The notes: generated by a model from the letters alone, not told the origin. DNA of 64,000 nt from Dryococelus australis (GCA_029891345.1 CM056993.1:272398900-272462899); one strand, 5' to 3'. Shown: positions 45,235 to 58,650, counted from the first letter of the stretch. Program-made: numbers and translations.

Positions 45235-46457
45235 CTCGAGGAGGTGCGCCACATAATCACAGTTGGCTTCTTCATCGATGCCATCGCCGATACACAGGTA
45301 TGGTAAGCAGTACGTCTGGCTGCACCCCACAACATTCAGGACGCCCTGGCCCGAGCACTGGAGGTGAGTCGGCAAGACAGGAACACCCTCTCCCCGACGT
45401 CCAGCGCGGACAGTGATGCTAAACAAAGACGAAGACAATAACGAAGACAGTGAAGGAGTTGCAATTCGCTTTGAGTGACATCGCTTCCAGGGTTCATGCT
45501 ACAGAGCTTCACCGCCCCCTACCCAAATGGAGGGAGTGATGGTCATATGGACAGCCGGGACACCTGAGAGCCTATTGTCCACAACAGCAGCAGCAGAAAC
45601 AGAAGCAGCAGCGGGATAAGAAGCTACGAGATGAACAAGTGACCTCTACGAGCGCATACGAGCATTTGCGTAAAGAAATTTGTGAGCTTCGTGCATATGC
45701 TGAAAAACTGAGAAACCGCATCGACGAGCTAATGCTACAAGTTGCATACCTCACAAAGCAGTTTTAGAAAATGTACACGGTCACCTGCGAGTGCTTACCA
45801 GACGCCCTGCGCACAATGTGCCCCATAGAAGTGAAACGAGCCCATGGCATTGAGCGAGATAGATGTGATGGCCCTCTTAGTAGTGGTTCTGAGGATAGCG
45901 GTCCCATGGAGGAAGTGCCTCAGGGGTAAAGAACAAGTTACATAAGCAAGAGAATGGGAATGAGGCAGTCGACAGGAGCTACCAGCACTTCAGGGTACGT
46001 CGAACGAGGATCCAGCCACAACCTGCAGCATCCACCACAATGCCAGCATTTTTCAAATTGGTAAACATGGTCTAAAGGAAGACGCAATGGGAAATTCTGT
46101 AGTTACTTCATCTTTTCAGAATGGTAATGAAGGGGTTATCCTTCTGTAAGGCACAAATTACCATATTGTGACAGGATGAAGACCCGGTATGAGAGGAGAC
46201 TGTTGGGCGAGGTATTTAAAGAAAGACAATGGGTTTTGCTGTACAATCCACAGAGATGGAAAGGGTACACGAATATACAGAAATGTTGGAAAGGCCGCTA
46301 CAGGATTCTGAAGAAGATCAATGAAGTGGTCTCTTTCGGATATGTCGTCAAGGTTCTAGGGTGGAACCAAAGGTTGTCCACATAGACCGACTGGCACTTA
46401 AAAAGGTCCGATTGTTGCAGTGTCTTTTCTGGGCGTACAGACTTGAGGAGGCGGCAG
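45235..46457 (+). pseudogene. Second gypsy copy, internally deleted: gag remnant then integrase end
   Basis: Plus-strand gag similarity to the 37.6-37.8-kb region: FFIDAIADTQVW, stop, then AVRLAAPHNIQDALARALE (about 45270-45360). A decayed zinc-knuckle zone with CAG-rich sequence follows at 45540-45620. The next recognisable part is the integrase C-terminus RMKTRYERRLLGEVFKE (46174-46230) and YNPQRWKGYTNIQKCWKGRY. Protease, RT, RNase H and the integrase core are gone. The tract GAGGAGGCGGCAG precedes the LTR. Confidence 0.8.
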
Positions 46458-47172
46458 TGTAACGCGCTCCTTGTTTTGTCCCACGCGAGCGAGTGGAAGT
46501 TAAGGGCAGAACAGTTCTACGATAGCGGCGGCAATCACAAAGGATGTTTTGAATGACAGGCTAGCGATAAAGCAAGGTCCTCGTATCTGTTACAGAGAAG
46601 TGAGCCGACACGATAACCATTTCTACTGACCTTGGTTATATTGTGTTTCTGCGTTTATCTGAAGAATTTTGTAGTGGTTTACTGGCCTAGTTTCTGTCAG
46701 CATGACTTGGGGTGCGTCGAACTTTCCAGGTCAAGGACAGCAGAATGTAAATAGTGCGATGGGCCTGAGTGGCTGGAGTGTAAGCGATAAACTATGAGCG
46801 AAACTACCGGCGAGAGAAGTGGCCAGCAGGAGGAGAATCTGCGATTGCGAGCATCGGGGCAGTGAGGAGTGCGACTGGCAGGCTGGGCTGTTGGAATTTA
46901 TGCGTGAGCGAAAAACATTACAAATGATGGCAACAGATAGACTGAAAGTTTGATAATGATGAATATGAGTTATTTGATTATAATCAGGTACATTAAGGAG
47001 GGCGTTAATTAGATTAAAAATAATACATTAAATATTGCGCTCATTGAGAAATAAAATGAGTAATAGTGGAGCTAGATTAAAGCTGTATATAAAAGCTGTG
47101 TGAATAAACCAAAATCAAATGTACTTTTTTTTTAATTTTTATTAAGACCTCCATCCCTCACGAACTCAGGTA
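46458..47172 (+). repeat. LTR of the second gypsy copy
   Basis: Starts TGTAACGCGCTCC right after the purine-rich tract and ends near the AAGACCTCCATCCCTCACGAA phrase shared with the other LTRs. The exact right end is blurred by the adjoining (TG)n(TA)n tract. Confidence 0.7.
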
Positions 47173-47193
47173 CGCCCCTCAGGCGTATAGTGC

Positions 47194-47194
47194 A

Positions 47195-47283
<89 letters not shown>
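47194..47283. repeat. (TG)n(TA)n microsatellite
   Basis: About 7 TG units and 38 TA units, abutting the gypsy LTR end. Confidence 0.95.
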
Positions 47284-47287
<4 letters not shown>

Positions 47288-47289
47288 AC

Positions 47290-48855
47290 TCTAAATAATG
47301 CTGACCAGGGGATGTAACATAATATATTTTGACTCAGATTACACTTTTTTTTATAAACCATAGTGTTAATATTTAGAATTTTTGCCACTCAGTAGTCAGC
47401 AGTAATTGCAAAATTCGGAAAGCACATTTCATGCACTATGTGCAATAAAACAAAATTCAGCTTAATACTCTGGTCCACTGGAGTGCTACCAGGTTTCTCT
47501 TTACATTCGTCTACACTAATTGCACTATGACACATCGAATCTTACGTTTTTTATATAATCTACAAAGTCATTATATCATCACGACGTGATGAACATTTGA
47601 TACGTCGCGGTGTTCCAGTTAAACATAAAAAAACACAAAATTATAAAACACGAAATCCAGACGGACTGAACTCGCCTTGAAACTTTTTCATCCCTAAACA
47701 TATGATGAGCGTGTTCAACTTATACGAGTTTAATATCAAAATTAACATTTATGTTACTTGGCTCCTCTCATGGTAGAAAATGCTTCTGCGGCTATTTGAA
47801 AACCAATTCGACGTTCTTGCCTTTAGCTTATCATACGTACTAATGTAGTAAAGTTATAAAGCAGAAATTTTGTTTCTGTAAGGATGCCTACATTGATTAT
47901 TACAATGAGAAAACAAAGTAGGCTATTGTTTGTTGATGTCCTCGTTCCGTTTAGGTAGCTCATGTCTTCGGAAACTTTCAAACTACAGTCCGCCTCGGTG
48001 GATAAATAGTAATCACACTAAGCCGCAATAGTAGGTGTTGCAGTCTTCATGTTATACTTCGTGAATCGATACTAAGTTCGAGAAAAAATATTTCTTAGCG
48101 TTTAAGTGATGACATGAATACCCGAGGAGCGGTAATGGAGTACAACATAAGAAATAAAGTGAATCATTATTACAGTATCGCGACGGGGGAAAAAACCAAA
48201 CGCTAGCTACTCACAAGTCCTGAAGTTCACAAACCTACAGTGCGCTACTTCAGCAATTTTCTTTTGTTTCGTCACTAGTTTTTAGACAAAAAAAAACTAT
48301 AGGCTGTTGTAGTTATGCATTCAGTCCTGGCTGTATGTGGCAAGTCGGAGACGACTTTAATACGCTGAACTGTCCCCTCGATGTGAGCTCAGACTGAAAG
48401 AAAACGTGTTGAAATGTCATTCATGTTGTTTCAGACAACTTTCAACTAGCCTTCGTAACTTAAAACGCTCTTCTCCCCTTCACACCAGCGATAGCACGTC
48501 AACTAAAGCAAAACAGCACGTAGCTGTAAGGTTTGATGCCATTCTTTAAGTCGAACAAGAGAATGTGTTATATTTTTCTTGCGCAGTTTTACGGCGGCAA
48601 CTAAAATGCTCACCTACCCGTAACCTTGAACAAATTTACCCTCACTATGTTAGATTACTTTTTCCGCTCTCGAGGTCGCCGAAACGTTACTTTTAAACAC
48701 AATTCCGCGCATGTATTATCCGCTGTAAGTTTTGTTATGGTTTGGTCAGCATTTCTCCTTCCCTGGCAGCCTAAAAGTATCAAGTAAGTTGTACTTGTAG
48801 CAAAAATACTGTCGATACATGCAAACTACAATTTATAACACTTCACCATAATTTA
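47290..48855. other. No gene seen
   Basis: AT-rich DNA without recognisable domains or repeats; open frames are short. Confidence 0.45.
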
Positions 48856-48863
48856 TACAGTAT

Positions 48864-49359
48864 CAGGTAATTCGCGGGTACGTACTGCACCACACGAATC
48901 TATGGCCAAAACTAAGTAGAAAATACTCTCACGTAAAAATACATTAGACGCTTCGTTTACGAGAAAAACGACACAAAAGGTCCAAAAACCATTGCAGCAA
49001 ACATGTGGTATTACAATTAGATAAGGGTGAGGTGATACGCGATGCTTCAGTGAATGTGTCGTCGTAAGACATACGGCAAGGGAAAGAGACGAACTGAGTA
49101 GTGCCAAGGAGGTCATGGAGTTCACATGCAGAAGTGAGTACCGGGACATGACCATGGCCATGGGGGCCCTGTTATGACGTCTCGACGTTTTGTATGCTGA
49201 TGATGTACGCCGTGTTTAACGTGAAGTTAAGTCATTTTATCTACTTTAATGTTGGTTTTCTCGTAAACTAAGGGCGTTACACATCTTCCCCAAGGAATAT
49301 GTTCTACTTAGTTTTGACTATAGATTCGTGTGGCGCAATCCTTATCCGCGAATTACCTG
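48864..49359. mobile_element. 496-bp element with ~115-bp imperfect TIRs
   Basis: Left CAGGTAATTCGCGG...CACACGAATCTAT...AAAACTAAGTAGAA pairs with the complement on the right (TTCTACTTAGTTTTGA...ATAGATTCGTGTGG...CCGCGAATTACCTG). No coding capacity. The target duplication is unclear, so the family is not assigned. Confidence 0.7.
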
Positions 49360-49364
49360 ACATT

Positions 49365-50115
49365 CTGCATATTTATTTAAATTAGTCTACGTGTCGAAAA
49401 GTTTTGGCCCGGCAGGGCATAAATTGCAGTTTTCCAATCTTTCTTAAGCTGTTTCAGTTTGACAGCAATTTACTCTTAATAACTTGTAAGTGACAAGAAT
49501 AAATTTAATGAGCAGAGTGGGGATGTTTCAGTTGCTCTTAACAACGGAGTTATCAGAACCGAAATCAATTGATGATTCTTTATCCGAGCAACTACAACAA
49601 AATGACACATTACTAAACCGGTCAGACAAGATTGACTTCAGGTAACATGTTAAGAAACGCATCATGTCCTGTCGAGTTACAGCATGTAGTACATAATCCG
49701 AACTTTCAAGTTGTATGTAAATGTACAGAAATGTAATATGGCGGGGTTAATTAATTCCCTATTAAGGGTCCACGTACGTGCCGATTTAAATGCGTCGTAG
49801 CGTGTATGAAGAGCAAGTTCTTGATATAAGCTAATAAATAAATCCACAATCGATTTTCTTGAGAAAAGAATGAGTATTTCAGACTAATCTGCAGTACACT
49901 CATAAAGATATCTCGCATATCGGACACATTATTTTAGAATCCTTCACCATAGCCAAAAATTGAACGTGGTATCACATAAACTTGTACACAGGGATTCACT
50001 AAAATCTGTTAAGACTTTACACTAGCAAAACTACAGAGTCGTAGCTAAGAGTTCCGCCCGCATGCATCGCCTGTCTCCTATTCTGGTTGAGAAACGCGGG
50101 AGCTATAAGGGTTAA
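49365..50115. other. No gene seen
   Basis: Unique-looking AT-rich DNA. Confidence 0.4.
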
Positions 50116-50117
50116 AA

Positions 50118-50495
50118 TCCATTCACGGTTACTTCGCACTTTTCTGAAGTCCTGCTAAAGTTCTACTTTCAGGGTATTCCTCCGCCTCGTGCAAACTAAG
50201 CTTAACTAAGTATAGAAAGTTACACCAAAGGACAACGCACCGAATTCGTAAGCACTCAGTTGTAATAATATTTCGCAAGAGAACTAGATCTTACTAGGCA
50301 CTACCAACACACATGTTTTCTCACTGTTTTTAATAATAGTTATTATAAATGATATATTATAATTTATAAAAATAATATACGTGAACCTTCAATTTAACGA
50401 AAAATAAAATACTTTTATGTTAACAGATGTATAAAACGGTTGTGATACATGGCGTATTTGGGAAATAATTAAAAACGTCATCCTTGGGGCGATAT
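50118..50495 (+). mobile_element. MITE family E copy, right end lost, empty site for family A
   Basis: Begins TCCATTCACGGTTACTTCGCA and aligns through GGCGTATTTGGGAAATAATT. It lacks the family A insertion seen at 32.54 kb, giving the pre-insertion sequence. Confidence 0.78.
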
Positions 50496-50499
50496 ACAC

Positions 50500-51490
50500 T
50501 GGACCGTGCTTCAAGAGCTCCATCGCCGCTACGCGCAGGGCTCTGAACTGGCGTAATCCAGTCTAGGAAGCTCATACCGTATTGTGCGTCAGAAATAAAA
50601 CTGTTTAAGTCCCGGAACTACCGGACCTAACTGCAGTCAGACATGAGCAAACAAAAAACAAATTATCTAGTAATGTGAGATGACAAAAGTAGCCTAAACA
50701 ATACTACAGCGCAAAAAAAAAAAAAAAAAAAAAAAAAACTTAAATACAGCACTGCTGTTATGCGTAAAGGAAAATAAGGAAATTCTTAAACACGTTTACT
50801 ACTAACCTTGTCACACCTACGTAAATTGTAATATGTCTGTAGATGTGAAGCCCGAAAGTGACAGCAAAATAAAACGTAGTGAAAAAAAGGGAGATGGTAT
50901 AGCATACATGTGGCTGAAGAATATGGCGTCAGATATTTGAAGATGGTGCAAAAGAGAGAATTATGAAAGCATGAACTCGAACAAAATGGTTTGGCCTAGC
51001 AATATCTCACATCCTACTTGTCACATAAAGAGCGAATTTATGAAGATAATCTAGAACTACAAGAACACTGACTATTTCCTGACGCCCTAAATGACCTGGT
51101 TATTAAGATCACGGGTTTTGGTTCCAATGCATATGACAGATATTCCTCTAACAATAAAGAGATATATTCAATAATCTAAGGACGCACACAGGGAAACTAC
51201 AATTGTTTATCTATTGCGAACCCTAAAAAGTTATAAAAATGAAGACTAGTCCATTCACGACTGGAACAGACTTATGAAAATCAATCTTTAGAAAAACATC
51301 CTAGCCATTAGCTGCATGTATAGCTAGTAAAAAAAAGTGGCGGGTGCGGGTACTGTATCCGCATTAAACGTGCTAGTAGAAAAACTGATTTCACTGGTAG
51401 TTTTATAAGTTTCCAGCATTTTTTCACACACCATACAGTTCAGATCTTTTCTAGAAGAAATGTGCAAATAGAGAAATTGTTACAAGTGCT
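50500..51490. other. No gene seen; poly-A tract at 50715-50738
   Basis: The A run of about 24 bases could mark the tail of an old retroposon, but no body was recognised. Confidence 0.4.
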
Positions 51491-51496
51491 TGGGCG

Positions 51497-51605
51497 TCGC
51501 CAGGTTCATGAAGGATGGAGATCTTGATTAAATAAAAGAGCTAATTTTAATTTTATAATTTATTTTCAACATTACAAAAATGTGTAAAGTTATGTATTAA
51601 GATAT
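51497..51605 (-). repeat. Gypsy LTR-end-like fragment
   Basis: CCAGGTTCATGAAGGATGGAGATCTT followed by AT-rich sequence parallels the LTR end at 38845-38900 in the same orientation. How far the LTR continues (possibly to about 52.27 kb) is unclear. Confidence 0.4.
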
Positions 51606-51609
51606 GTAT

Positions 51610-52700
51610 TCCACAGTGTAGACCTATTACCGCGCACACACCATGTTACATAACTCAGAGAAAATAATTACTCAATAGCTTATTGTTATCAAATAAATCT
51701 ATAAGTAATAATAGTAAAATGTATACAGTCCAGTACTCTATGTCAATCAGAGGGCATCAGTTATATCAGTCTCGTGTAAACTCCTCCCTTTTCCACTCTA
51801 GCACCTTTAGTAGGATGGTTCACACACACCATCGAAACAATCGTATAGCAGCACCCAGCTCACTTCCTACTGTCGCTTCAGGAACACTGGTCGCTGTCTC
51901 AGCAGTATCTGTCGCCCTTTAGCTTACCGAATAATTAGCAACACATGCTAGACGCCACGGTGCACAACAGTCTCGAATAACCTCACTCTGAGGGATTAAG
52001 GGCTGCATTAATTCCTGCTTTAATTATTTCCCAGATTACACCACAGTTAACATTTCCAGGGACAGACTAATTTAGCACTGAGATACATCTGAATAGGAAA
52101 GACAACCTCCGAGCTTCTCGAAGGTGTTAGTCCCCGCCAGGTGTGAGCTATCAATCAAATAGGCATGTGCCACTCTGCACCACATCATATCTCACTTGAA
52201 TCAAGTCCTGTCCAGTCGCATGCGTCACCCAAGCAGCTGGCTTTTGGGGGAGGCAGATGAGACAGAGATGGACCACCGGGTCGCAATATCATATATATTT
52301 TTATTAACTGCATGAAAACTGAGAGTGGATAGGCATCTAAGTTAGCCTGGACTATGCACTCCTGGCAGACTCATGGATAATGCTCGTGATGGTAAGGAAA
52401 CTAAATATATTTTCAATATTTTATGTTTATATATACATTTCTTAGTCTAACATAATCTTACACGCATAAGTGGTACCTAGGATGATTTGATGTGGTTAGT
52501 CTAGCTGTGGTTTCATTATATTTAAATGTTACTATTTACTAGCCAGCACAATAGAATGCCTGTAAGTTTGAGAGATTATTTTTTATGTAATTTCCAAAGG
52601 TGAAGCTTCCTCATGTTTTTCTACATAACATATATTTTTAGACGATAGAGGACCTAAGATTTACTTGGTGATGAAAAAGAACTATAATACAGTTTTATAC
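51610..52700. other. No gene seen
   Basis: Possible remainder of the LTR-like fragment up to 52.27 kb; nothing coding recognised. Confidence 0.35.
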
Positions 52701-52708
52701 TAAACCAT

Positions 52709-52772
52709 TATATATATATGCATGTGCGTGTGTGTGTATATATATATATACACACACACATACATACATATG
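52709..52772. repeat. Palindromic (TA)n(TG)n(TA)n(CA)n microsatellite
   Basis: The tract reads ATATATGCATGTGCGTGTG, then TATATATATATA, then CACACACATACATACATATG, and is close to self-complementary. Confidence 0.9.
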
Positions 52773-52979
52773 CAGAAATTATTTACGGGACAGGTTTTCA
52801 CATGTTATGTCGCGCAGCATTGTTTTCAAATAGGTACAAAGCATGCCATCACTTTGTCAAGATGTAAGATATGGAAAGGTGAAAAACACTGATTAAAAAA
52901 GGAAAAGCGGGTCCTTAGCACAGCAGGACAGAAGACAGAAATGTCCATGTAACAGGTGGTAGGCAAGAAAAATGCAGTC

Positions 52980-53505
52980 CTCAGCAAATGGTATGTCCAC
53001 CCCTGACTGCGATGCAATATGTGCACTGTATTTTCATGCTAAATATGAACCTGTCAATGGGATCTTGAGGCGTGATTGCCTATACCTTTTGGGGTGCAGA
53101 TCGCAGAGGCGAGGACTGTGCGGGACAATCCATGCGGCGCTCTGGAACAGCTCAACGACAGCCACTGTGCAATAAGGTGTAGTGTTGTCGTCCGTCAAGA
53201 TGATTTCGAGAGCTCTCAGCACACCGAAAAAGATACACGTGGCGAAAAAGAACCTCAGTACAATAGCGATCACCAGTAACTGTACCTGCTTGGAAAATGA
53301 TTGAGCTCCTTACAGCCACCAAGTTACGCCAAGGGTAGTAATTATTTCCTCGAAGTGCCGGGAGTTTGTCTATAAATGTAACATGGCGATTTAAAACAAA
53401 ATTATATCTGCATTCAAGAGGCGGCACTCGCAGGTCAAGGTCATCCAAGACGAAGGTAATGTTGACGTCCAAGATGGGGGTACCAACAGATGGCAGAGGG
53501 GTCAC
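52980..53505 (-). pseudogene. Tc1-like transposase relic (C-terminal part)
   Basis: Minus-strand pieces: GTVTGDRYCTEVLFRHVYLFR (about 53300-53240), LTDDNTTPYCTVAVVELFQ (about 53200-53150), ERRMDCPAQSS (about 53130), then DPIDRFIFSMKIQCTYCIAVRGGH (about 53060-52990). These match the usual order of a Tc1 catalytic core and C-terminus. The second catalytic D falls in LTDDNT; the third acidic residue region is decayed. Several frameshifts. No TIRs were found, so this is an old fragment. Confidence 0.7.
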
Positions 53506-53519
53506 AGACCCCTAGTCTG

Positions 53520-54230
53520 ACAACCCGTCCTCAGAGAACCTTTCTTTTCCCCTTATCATAACTTTGTAAATATCATTACAACATAATTATGTTACATATA
53601 CCGTCTTAAATAGTTCGTTAACTGGATTTAGGTCTTATTTTTAATTAAATATAGTAACTAAATCTAATTTTTGAATCCATATACACTACTGAATATTTCT
53701 AAAAGCTACAAACACAAAATATAAAATCACTAAATATTTATAAATGCTACTAACGCAACAAATCACATTATCGCACTACACATAGCAATCATATTGGTTA
53801 CCTTATGACACGTGAACAAAGGCCCATTTTGGTTTTATTTGTAGCCAATTCAGTTATTACAGGTGATGACTTTGTGGCTCTTGAAGAACTACTTGATTAC
53901 TAACACCACAGACAACTTAATGTTTTTAATATCTTACACTGCCGGTAGGCATTTACCCTAGGAACCAGAAATCCACAAAACTGATTAACTGACTGCTACA
54001 TCCTTCCCCAGCCTAGCTACAAACGCTTGTGTACGTTTTGATACTTTTGGATTAGGAGTCGGTTCTACAGTCATGGAATGATCACCTGCCAGTCAACAAA
54101 AATATGTCATGTTTCGCTGACATCTGAGATGCTTAACTTAGTTGTGGCGAAGAATAACGAAGTAAACCAGACAAGAAGAGTTCAGCACGCCACCTCTGTG
54201 TTTTACTGCTGCAACTGTGTGCTGTGCTAC
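53520..54230. other. No gene seen
   Basis: AT-rich spacer. Confidence 0.4.
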
Positions 54231-54234
54231 ACCG

Positions 54235-54425
54235 TTAGTAACCGAGCGAAATGTCGCAATGGCAAACCACTAGACTTGCATTTGAGAAGATACGGGTTGG
54301 ATTCCCGGTACTACCTTGGTTTCCCGAAATCACTCCAAGTGAATGCTCGGGTGCTTCCTTATTATGGCCATTGTCGATTACCTTCCCCATTGCTTCGAGC
54401 AACTTGCTACGTAATTAATGATATC
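54235..54425 (+). mobile_element. tRNA-derived SINE (third type)
   Basis: Head with TCGCAATGGCAAACCACTAG (A-box-like) and GGGTTGGATTCCCGG (B-box with one change). The body follows with TTTCCCGAAATCACTCCAAG and TTACCTTCCCCATTGCTTCG. Similar retroposons occur in several orthopteroid insects; this is from memory and unverified. Confidence 0.7.
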
Positions 54426-54429
54426 GCCG

Positions 54430-57400
54430 TCGATGAGATGTTCAGCCCTACCTGCCTACGTCTTTTTTTTCTCGCAAAGTTCAACACAACGTTTCGTTAC
54501 TTTATAACAATTATTTCTGGGGAACACATGACTTTACGTACACTCTTTCCTGTGTGCATGTTGAAACGTAGAAGAATATATCTTCCTATAGGTACATATA
54601 AAAAAATTTCATAATTATCGGAAGTAAACATATTGATTTTTTGACCCCCTTTCATTGCATTCATAAGCTCTGGTGGTATGTGAAGCTTATTCTGTCTAAG
54701 GATTGACCATTGAGAATTTTTGAAACCATGATTTTCTGTCTCGATAGGAATGTATTAAGGAATCAATTTTTTCCCTGAAAAGCCCATAGTTTCTCATCAA
54801 TCATAATTGTTCCCTATGATATACTGTCAGCAAATTATTGATACAATGTTTCTATATTTTTCGATTTGGTGCAAAAACCCTTCTCTTTCTCGGTAAGTGA
54901 ATTTATTATCAAATGTTAGAAAAATTGGTAAAGTAGCGAAATCGTCTTTGTGGTATCACAGTTTGGTTTATCCTTATTCCACGAAATTTATGCCAATACT
55001 CAGTAGAATGCGATGAACTGTATCTTCTCAATAAATATACAAGACGAGAGAGAGTGGCATAATTTGTTAATCTGTGTTTACAGGACCTATATACCACTGA
55101 TATTTAGAATAACAGTTTGACGTCGAATTTCCTCATTTGTGCAAGTAAATATATTTCACAATCATCACTTTATTAATAAGCAGCAAAAAATATTTTAGTT
55201 AATTCCTTATAGCTAACCCTTATCCTATAAACGCTGACAATTTTATCGCTGCGGATCATCCGGGGATAATGTTACGCTACTGAAAGCAACTTGATTCTGA
55301 AAGAGTCCTGCTAGAACATTAAAGTCAGTTATACTTCTAAAATTTGTGACTTAGGTAAACATCCATCTTATTACTGGATATAGGTTTTCTTGCTTCAATA
55401 AGTAAACACATTATGCACGTGATTTTCGCTTCTTTGAGCCATTAGACCCATTACCATTGCATATGTAGGCAGATACTGCTCTACCGGATCATCCGTGTCC
55501 TATCTGACTCTGAATATTCGTTTACCTCTTCATAGTTGTGGTTACTATTCATATTCTTCTGTAAAATCAGTTATATCACGGTCACACAATTCTGTTTGAC
55601 CACCATTTGCATTGTTGTCTTTCTCAGCTTTATCATAAAAAGTGTAGTGAAACCCAGCACCGTTAAACCGGAAAAAAAGTTAAAGAGTGTAGGATATATT
55701 TATAGTACAGAAATAACCATTCATTGTAACAGTTCAATGAAACTTTGAGTAGGGTGAGGTCACAACTAGCTCTAGAGTCAATATCCAGACAACTGATAAA
55801 CGTACAGGCCAAAGATGTATCAAACCATTTGTACCAACTTTAAAGTATCAAAGAATAAGAATGAAGGTGGGGCGTGGCTACACCTACCACACTCACCAAA
55901 TGTTCAATATTGTTTTCCATTGTAACAATAAGGCTAATGTTTGAAATATTTTTAGACACACGGGAGTGGAATGATGTAAGCGTTGAAAGTTTAAAAAGAC
56001 AAGCCGAACAGTAAAATGTGAGGAGGCGGGATAGCAAGGAAAAAGTCCTGTACAGTCTGAAGGTGCAAATTTATTGGGTGGAATTGACTCACAACACTTC
56101 GAGAGGGAGAGGCAAGGCGAGGTTTGTTCCAGGGACACTTCGGAAGTTGTAGGAAAGGCGAGAGGTCTTGTCATGTGGATGTGCCATGGCTTGCAGACAA
56201 ATGTCTACAAGGCACTACGCAAGTTGACACTGAGCCTAGAGTTCAAGCCTATCTGCAGCTGTGAATCCGCGGCTTGACGGAAAGTTCTGTTTCATTTCAT
56301 TTTAAGCATTTTGACTTCGACATTTTACACGAATACGAGAAGTCATTGTGCTTGTCGCGGCTCGACAAATTTCGCCGCAATGGTGTTGATTTTGCGACTT
56401 AAGGCGGTCGTCTACCCAGCGATTAAACTGCTTTCCAGCACGTTTTAAATACTTTTTTCTTAATGAACCTATTAAACGTGTCTGCAGTACGTTTACACAA
56501 GAAAATCGATTATACCTCAGACAAGAACGGAATGTTACTTTAAAGACATCAAGCATGCTATAAATATAATTTTGGATTCCTTAAACGTCGTGAAAATATG
56601 CTTTTTCAGACTGCTGTATCTTAAAATATACTACCCGGACAATAGCGAACTTACGACAGGAGCCTGTATTAAACTTTGCCAAAGACTTTCCAGAAATATA
56701 TTGATAGTGTCACCGCTTAAAGTCTGTAGACTTGCGCGTAGAGGCCATGTCGCACTTGATGCGTATAGCGATGTAGCCCTTATCGCTCCCGTTTCAAACG
56801 CGCGAAAATAACATCTGCAGGTAGACGACAGCCTTAACTTCGGTCTCGTAGCCAACTGTGTCATGACGGGCAGTTGAACTCGTGGTTAGTGGAGCAAGAA
56901 CGAATCACCGCAATTACTGTCGGACTTTACAACCAGTATAACTTCACGATGTTGGCTTTCCACTAATAACACTCAGCGCGATCCAGGTTTCCTTGAAGAG
57001 GTAGCGCCGATGTTAAGGTGGCCGCCCGGGTAGGCCGCCGAACGGTGTGCAGAGCTCCACCAGAAAACGATTTATTTAAAAACCTTCCAACGTGTCCAAG
57101 GGAGGCCTGCTTACGAATAGCATTTAAGAAACATTACGCGTCTGTATACATTTATCAGTTCCTCCATTTCTCTCTCAAATATGTTTTTGGGATAGTGAAG
57201 ATGACTCAAAATGGTGTTTTCGCACTAATTTTTAGATGTGAACATTCCAGTACAAACCATTAAGAAAGGAATAGGGACGTGCATCAAACCTTCATTTTTA
57301 TTATAACGTCATACAATGGTAGGATCTCGGCTGAAAGTCCCATAGAGGCGCGTTATCAACGTCAAGACTTCACGCCAGTTCAGTGCTTTGCATGTAGAGG

Positions 57401-57615
57401 CGATGAGCGAGTTGATGCGCATGTCTTGGTCGCCCTTAGCGCTCCCACGCTTTTAGGCCTCAGACGTGCAAAATTCCTTCAACCAGGCGTCCGCCTTAGT
57501 TTTCTAGGCCTGCAATGTCCATGCACGCTAAGACGTGGCGAGCAGTCCGGATCGGTGGTGATTGCGATGAACCCTGGCACAACTCAGTTTACGAGCACCT
57601 AGTCGGGACTATTGT
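54430..57615. other. No recognised gene
   Basis: Many short frames without domains. Two stretches, 56725-56815 and 57385-57480, share GTAGAGGC.ATG, TTGATGCGyAT and GCCCTTA.CGCTCCC, a repeat pair of unknown origin about 660 bp apart. Confidence 0.4.
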
Positions 57616-57621
57616 GGTTAA

Positions 57622-57932
57622 AGGTTTGAAAGCCCTGCTAAAGATCTACTTGTGCGCACATCCCGTATACATCCCCGTAAGTAAAACTGTGAAACTATTT
57701 TGAAAGTAAATATTTTAACATTTTGCTAACTCATATACATACATTAAAAATAATAACGCTACTCTCAAATATTTTCCAGCGCTCAGACATCGGACTACTT
57801 TCTCTTCGTCGTTACCAACTTTAGAGGGCACATGTAATTCAGTGCGCACGTCATAATACATGCAGGCAGGAGCAGTGACATTTTTCAAAGGTTGACTTCA
57901 AAAGTGCTCACTTTACCTCGAACAGCCGTTAG
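57622..57932 (+). mobile_element. MITE family A copy, left end lost
   Basis: Contains GAAAGCCCTGCTAAAGATCTACTTG and CAAAAGTGCTCACTTTACC at the right end, with an interior deletion relative to 32542-32968. Confidence 0.75.
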
Positions 57933-57934
57933 TA

Positions 57935-58650
57935 AACTACTGTCACTTTGCCTTCAGTTTTTCTGAATATAGCTGTACAACTGTCAACTTTCGTTTTCTT
58001 TGTTTTCTATAATATCTGACGGACAATTGCGGACCACTGTTTGTCACGATCAAAGGAAATAAAAAAAAAGCTAATAAACAGCTTATATCAGACATTAAGA
58101 CCATACTACCACGAACCATTGGCTACCACGATACAAGGAAAAAATAAAATCAACATATGCTGACGTTATTCAACCTACATTCAGACTGATTTTACCTGTG
58201 TTAACGCGTAGTGCATCCACCAACTACTTGATTGCATTGTTTTCTGTGCAAATAAAAAAAAATCGTCACAAGCAAATGTACATTCACCAGCATTATTTAT
58301 TCCTTTTTCTACATTTTCATCCAACTACTTTCTTCTACTGATTTTTATTGAGTGCTAAGCATTTTAAAAAGTTAATCACTGAACAGAATATTGAACGTGT
58401 ACATATATTTACACACATATAGATATGCACTTACACGTACAAGGTGATTCAAAAGAACACCGACAAAGCTTAGTATGTTGTGGAGGACAGCAAAACGATC
58501 ATTTTCAAGAGGGGGAGGGGCACGTCCGGAAAAGCATGTATTGGGCCTGTGGGACATCAAAGTTTGAGAACATTTCCGGATATGGTGATGGGTGTATGTT
58601 CCACATTTTATCACGAAACTACCACCAACTCAACGAAACAGGCAAAAATA
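57935..58650. other. No gene seen
   Basis: AT-rich; a GGGGGAGGGGCACG patch at 58511-58524 is isolated. Confidence 0.4.
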
